From the NCBI RefSeq assembly GCF_023699475.1, contig NZ_JALXFV010000002.1:186001-250000 (forward strand): 64,000 bases of DNA, in the 5' to 3' direction. Within the stretch, counting starts at the first letter, position 1, and every line of letters starts with the position of its first letter. This DNA comes from Halomarina rubra. Lineage in GTDB: Archaea; Halobacteriota; Halobacteria; Halobacteriales; Haloarculaceae. The position numbers were made by a program, and so were the translations under genes. This document shows, piece after piece, positions 61,243-64,000 of this stretch. The notes under the pieces were generated by a model that saw only the letters and a program-made list of their open reading frames with translations, was not told the DNA's origin and searched no databases.

Positions 61243-62694
61243 ATGGACCGGCCGGCCCTCCCTCGTCGTCTCCGCGCCGTGTCGCCCCGTCGCATCGCCC
61301 TCCTCGGCGTCGCTTGCGTCGCCGCCTCCGTCGCGCTCGTCGGCACCGCGCTCGCCCACGGCGGGTCGCTCGGCGGCACCCGACAGAACCTCTCGGTACC
61401 CCGCTGGCTCGTGTTGATGACCGGCGGCGGGGCGGTCGGCGTCTCGTTCATCCTCGCCAGTTTCGTCACCGACCGGGCGTTCGTCGCCTCGCTCCACGAC
61501 GTCCGTCGCTCCGTCTCGTTTCCGACTCGACCCCTCGTCCTCGCGGGGCGGACGCTGGGCGTGCTCGGTCTGGTCGCCGTCCTCTACACAGGGTTCGCCG
61601 TCGAGGGTGGACCGCTCGCCGGCGTCCTTCCGCCGGCCCTGCTCGTCCCGACCGAACCGCTCCGGAACCTCGCGGTCGTCCTCGTCTGGGCGGGTTGGTG
61701 GGCCGGGTTCACCATGACGACGTACCTTCTCGGGAACACGTGGCCCGTACTCAACCCGTGGCGGACCGCCGCGCGCGCCCTGCCCTCGCTCGACCGTCAC
61801 TACCCCGAGTCGCTGGGATCGTGGCCGAGCGTCGTCTTCCTGCTGGCGTTCGTCTGGGTCGAGGTCGTCAGCCCGCTGGCCGATGAGCCGGTGCAACTGG
61901 CGACGGTCGTGGCCGCCTACACCGCCGTCACGCTCGTCGGGGCGGCCGTGTTCGGCGAGGAGACGTGGTTCGGGACGGTCGACCCCATCTCGCGGGTGTT
62001 CGCCGCCTACGGTCGGGTCGCACCGCTGTACGCCGAGGACGGTCGAGTCCGAGCGCGCCTGCCCGGTGCGGCGCTCTCCGACGCGTCGTGGCTCACCCGA
62101 CGGGGGGACGTGGCGTTCGTCGTCGCGCTGCTCTGGGCGACGACCTACGACGGGTTCGTCGCCACGCCGACGTGGCGGGCTGTCGTCACGCCGCTGGTCG
62201 AGGCCGGCCTCCCCGCGCCGGTGCTCTATCCGCTCGCGCTCGCGGTCGGGTTCGGCGTGTTCTACGGTGCGTACCGCCTCGCGGCGAAGTACGGGCGACG
62301 GTACGCCGACTCGCTGCTCACGACCGACGAACTCGCCCGGCGGTTCGCGCCCTCGCTGCTCGCCATCGCCGCGGGCTACCACGTCGCCCACTACCTCGGG
62401 TACTTCCTCTCGCTGTCGCCGTCGCTGTTCGGGGCGCTGTCGAACCCGCTGTCGCCGCCCGCCCCCGCGCTGGCGCTCGTCCTCCCGGCGTGGTTCGGCG
62501 GCGTCGGGTTGGCGTTCGTCCTGCTCGGTCACGTCCTGGCAATCTGGGTCGCCCACACGACGGCATTCGACGTCTTCCCGAGTCGGTTGCAGGCCATCCG
62601 GAGTCAGTACCCGCTGACGGCGGTGATGATACTGTACACGATGACGAGTCTGCTCATCGTCTCCCAGCCGGCCGTCGAGGTGCCCTACCTATGA
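61243..62694 (+). CDS. Haloarchaeal multi-pass membrane protein near oxidase genes
   Basis: A 483-residue integral membrane protein with about twelve helices. GTRQNLSVPRWLVLMTGGGAVGVSF and a TTYLLGNTWPVLNPWRTAARALPSL loop are notable. Some conserved His (HVAHYLGYFLSL, LLGHVLAIWVAHTTAF) suggest metal or heme contact. No named family was recognised. It overlaps the next gene by ATGA. Confidence 0.75.
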   Translation: MDRPALPRRLRAVSPRRIALLGVACVAASVALVGTALAHGGSLGGTRQNLSVPRWLVLMTGGGAVGVSFILASFVTDRAFVASLHDVRRSVSFPTRPLVLAGRTLGVLGLVAVLYTGFAVEGGPLAGVLPPALLVPTEPLRNLAVVLVWAGWWAGFTMTTYLLGNTWPVLNPWRTAARALPSLDRHYPESLGSWPSVVFLLAFVWVEVVSPLADEPVQLATVVAAYTAVTLVGAAVFGEETWFGTVDPISRVFAAYGRVAPLYAEDGRVRARLPGAALSDASWLTRRGDVAFVVALLWATTYDGFVATPTWRAVVTPLVEAGLPAPVLYPLALAVGFGVFYGAYRLAAKYGRRYADSLLTTDELARRFAPSLLAIAAGYHVAHYLGYFLSLSPSLFGALSNPLSPPAPALALVLPAWFGGVGLAFVLLGHVLAIWVAHTTAFDVFPSRLQAIRSQYPLTAVMILYTMTSLLIVSQPAVEVPYL

Positions 62695-62975
62695 GGGGCG
62701 AGGAGGTTGAGACGCGCGCCGCTCCCGAGACGACCGACGACGTGTTCGCCTGTCGGTTCTGTGGCCGGCCGTTCGCCCGTGCGGAGTACCGGGCGTTGCA
62801 CTACGGACTGGACCACGAGGCGTCGCTGGACGACGACCAGCGCGCGGCGTACGACGCGGCGCTCGACGAGGAGGAAGCGGAACTGCGCAAGTTCCGGCTG
62901 AAGGCGGCGCTCGCGCTCGTGTTGGTCTACTTCGGATTCCTGTTGCTCTGGGCCGTCGTGAACCTGCTGTTGTGA
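62691..62975 (+). CDS. C2H2-type zinc finger with membrane anchor (DUF7410-like)
   Basis: A 94-residue protein: FACRFCGRPFARAEYRALHYGLDHE is a single C2H2 zinc finger (Cys pair, two His), followed by an acidic linker and one C-terminal transmembrane helix (about 70-92, LALVLVYFGFLLLWAVVN). It is coupled to the preceding membrane protein by ATGA overlap. Probably an accessory subunit of that protein. Confidence 0.82.
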   Translation: MRGEEVETRAAPETTDDVFACRFCGRPFARAEYRALHYGLDHEASLDDDQRAAYDAALDEEEAELRKFRLKAALALVLVYFGFLLLWAVVNLLL

Positions 62976-63010
62976 CGGGTCGACGAGACCGGCGTCGAAC
63001 GCGTCGACGC

Positions 63011-63157
63011 TCAGCCCAACTGCGTGAAGAGGAGGTACGGGACGACGAACAGGACGACGGTCATCGCCGCGAGGATGAGGCCGTAGCTGAGTGCGGTCGC
63101 GACGGCGGTGAGCCACGTCGGGTGTTCGTACTCGGCGAACCGCTGCGGGAGTTCCAT
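63011..63157 (-). CDS. Small single-pass membrane protein (48 aa)
   Basis: A 48-codon frame: MELPQRFAEYEHPTWLTAVA, then a hydrophobic helix (about 25-43, LILAAMTVVLFVVPYLLF) and TQLG. It is a plausible small subunit, converging on the zinc-finger gene. It reads as a well-formed protein with typical codon use but has no assignable function. Confidence 0.65.
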   Translation of the reverse strand: MELPQRFAEYEHPTWLTAVATALSYGLILAAMTVVLFVVPYLLFTQLG

Positions 63158-63256
63158 ACTGCCGAGTGCGCGCCTCGGTCTAAAGGTCTATCGTTGGTCC
63201 TGTAACCCGACGGCGGCCGGTTCGTCGCCCGTGATTCCGTGGGCTCGGTTCACGAC

Positions 63257-63454
63257 TCAGTTCACGATGTCGCCGATGCGTCGCGGTTCGCCGGTCGGCG
63301 AGGGGTCCTCCTCGACGATCTTCAGCACCTCGTGGTCGGTGACGTCGGGGTACGATTTGCCGACCGCGTCCTCGACGAGCGCCTTCTCCAGTCGGAACTC
63401 GGTGCCCTTGTACACCACGTCGACGCCCGACTCGTCGAACGAGAGAACCGTCAT
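63257..63454 (-). CDS. DUF5800 family protein
   Basis: A 65-residue protein starting MTVLSFDESGVDVVYKGTEF, with YPDVTDHEVLKIVEEDPSPTGEPRRIGDI. It agrees with the haloarchaeal DUF5800 family. Function unknown. It is divergent from the bactofilin-like gene. Confidence 0.8.
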   Translation of the reverse strand: MTVLSFDESGVDVVYKGTEFRLEKALVEDAVGKSYPDVTDHEVLKIVEEDPSPTGEPRRIGDIVN

Positions 63455-63555
63455 ACCTCACCAGAACACGGGGGTGACCAAAGTCGCATCGCTCTCGTCG
63501 GAACCTGTCACTCGCCGTACGCGCCGTCAGACGTCCGGCAGACGTTCTCCGGGGG

Positions 63556-63561
63556 TTTATT
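63556..63561 (+). promoter_or_regulatory. TATA-like box of the bactofilin-like gene
   Basis: TTTATT lies 24-29 nt before the GTG at 63585. Confidence 0.5.
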
Positions 63562-63584
63562 AGCAGCTACGGTAACGGGTAGCC

Positions 63585-64000
63585 GTGCCACTCCGCTCGG
63601 ACCCGCTGGACCGACTCGCCATCCCCGACGGGACGACCGTCGAGGAGCGCGACCTGGTGACCGCGGGAGACGTGGTCATCGGGGGACAGTCCACCGTCGA
63701 GTTCGGGGTCCGCGGACGAGGCGTCGTCGCCGGCGAGCGCGTCACCTTCGGCGGCGACATCGAAGCCGAGGCCGACTGCCGACTCGACATGTGGTGTGAC
63801 GTCGCCGGCAACGTCCTCGTCGGCGAGGACGCCTACATCGGCGAGCGAACCCACATCGGCGGGCAGTTGATGGTGTCGGGCGACCTCGACATCGGCGACG
63901 ACGTCGACATCGACCGCGGGTTCGAGGCCAACGGCTGGATCGTCATCCGCAACCCGATGCCCACCATCACGTTCTTCTTCGTCTACCTCTCGCACCTGCT
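63585..64000 (+). CDS. Bactofilin-like polymer-forming protein (N-terminal part)
   Basis: Starts GTG and runs out of the window after 138 codons. It consists of beta-helix repeats (VIGGQSTVEFGVRGRGVVAGE, GNVLVGEDAYIGERTHIGGQLMV, GDLDIGDDVDIDRGFEANGWIVI) and continues into a hydrophobic segment (PMPTITFFFVYLSHLL). Bactofilin-fold polymer-forming cytoskeletal proteins have this pattern; the membrane part suggests an anchored version. The C-terminus is not visible. Confidence 0.75.
   Translation, partial: MPLRSDPLDRLAIPDGTTVEERDLVTAGDVVIGGQSTVEFGVRGRGVVAGERVTFGGDIEAEADCRLDMWCDVAGNVLVGEDAYIGERTHIGGQLMVSGDLDIGDDVDIDRGFEANGWIVIRNPMPTITFFFVYLSHL

Noticed and set aside
59580-61886. 768-residue plus-strand ORF
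   Set aside because: It runs antisense through coxC and shows no domain; its first part is Arg-rich in all frames.
1-64000. CRISPR array
   Set aside because: No series of evenly spaced direct repeats was seen; the only close repeats are pairs.

Overview
The window is chromosomal DNA of an extremely halophilic archaeon (class Halobacteria). The evidence is the high GC content, the strongly acidic proteins (Asp/Glu-rich, Lys-poor), archaeal-only genes (transcription factor E, RNase P Rpp21, the digeranylgeranylglyceryl phosphate pathway prenyltransferase, a phosphomevalonate-type decarboxylase), Tat-type lipoprotein signals, and many leaderless genes with a TATA-like box 24-31 nt before the start codon. 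The genus cannot be fixed from the sequence alone. No rRNA, CRISPR array or intact insertion sequence is visible; there is one tRNA gene.

Layout. 0-6.3 kb: end of a winged-helix regulator, a tfe-DUF2110-lipoprotein operon, a CinA/MoCF-domain protein, an ATP-NAD kinase-like protein and a PhoU-type regulator. 6.4-10.7 kb: a frameshifted small gene, a two-domain LEA14/WHy protein and two GT4 glycosyltransferases. 10.9-16.5 kb: RNase P subunit, YhbY RNA-binding protein with an overlapping MscS channel, a lipoprotein, small conserved proteins, a CoA-binding protein, a UbiA prenyltransferase and a cupin. 16.7-18.3 kb: tRNA-Arg(TCG) with a displaced copy of its 3' end, a gamma carbonic anhydrase and a tiny Cys-rich ORF. 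18.3-25.8 kb: BtpA-like protein, a PLP cysteine synthase-like enzyme and cystathionine gamma-synthase (sulfur amino acids), an MFS transporter, VOC and cupin/zinc-ribbon proteins. 25.8-38.3 kb: phosphomevalonate decarboxylase, glutamate dehydrogenase, CitE-like lyase, MaoC hydratase, carboxyltransferase subunit, FBPase and aldolase (overlapping gluconeogenic pair), HAD phosphatase.

38.4-45.0 kb is rich in acyl-CoA enzymes: 3-hydroxyacyl-CoA dehydrogenase, acyl-CoA dehydrogenase, and a thiolase with its zinc-ribbon/OB partner. 45.0-48.4 kb is a lower-GC accessory islet: an NhaC-type antiporter with a small partner, a truncated acetyltransferase, a lipoprotein gene bracketed by hairpin repeats, and duplicated promoter-leader DNA. 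48.4-54.2 kb: hydrolase, MeaB GTPase and the B12 subunit of methylmalonyl-CoA mutase, DUF420 protein, HtrA-type protease and a second glutamate dehydrogenase. 54.3-63 kb: an ABC exporter, a selenoprotein-W-like Rdx protein, a CtaA-CtaB fusion, cytochrome oxidase subunits II and III around an unexplained 0.84-kb stretch, and associated membrane proteins. The window ends inside a bactofilin-like gene.

Taken together the genes describe an aerobic heterotroph that oxidises fatty and branched acids through acyl-CoA intermediates, can route propionyl-CoA through carboxylation and methylmalonyl-CoA mutase, runs gluconeogenesis, and respires through a heme-copper oxidase. I found no confident, wholly new defence or mobile system. 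The most unusual signals are non-coding or broken: a tRNA-end duplication, a five-hairpin intergenic array, an orphan promoter between coxB and coxC, repeats around the 47.8-kb lipoprotein gene, and two likely single-base frameshifts.
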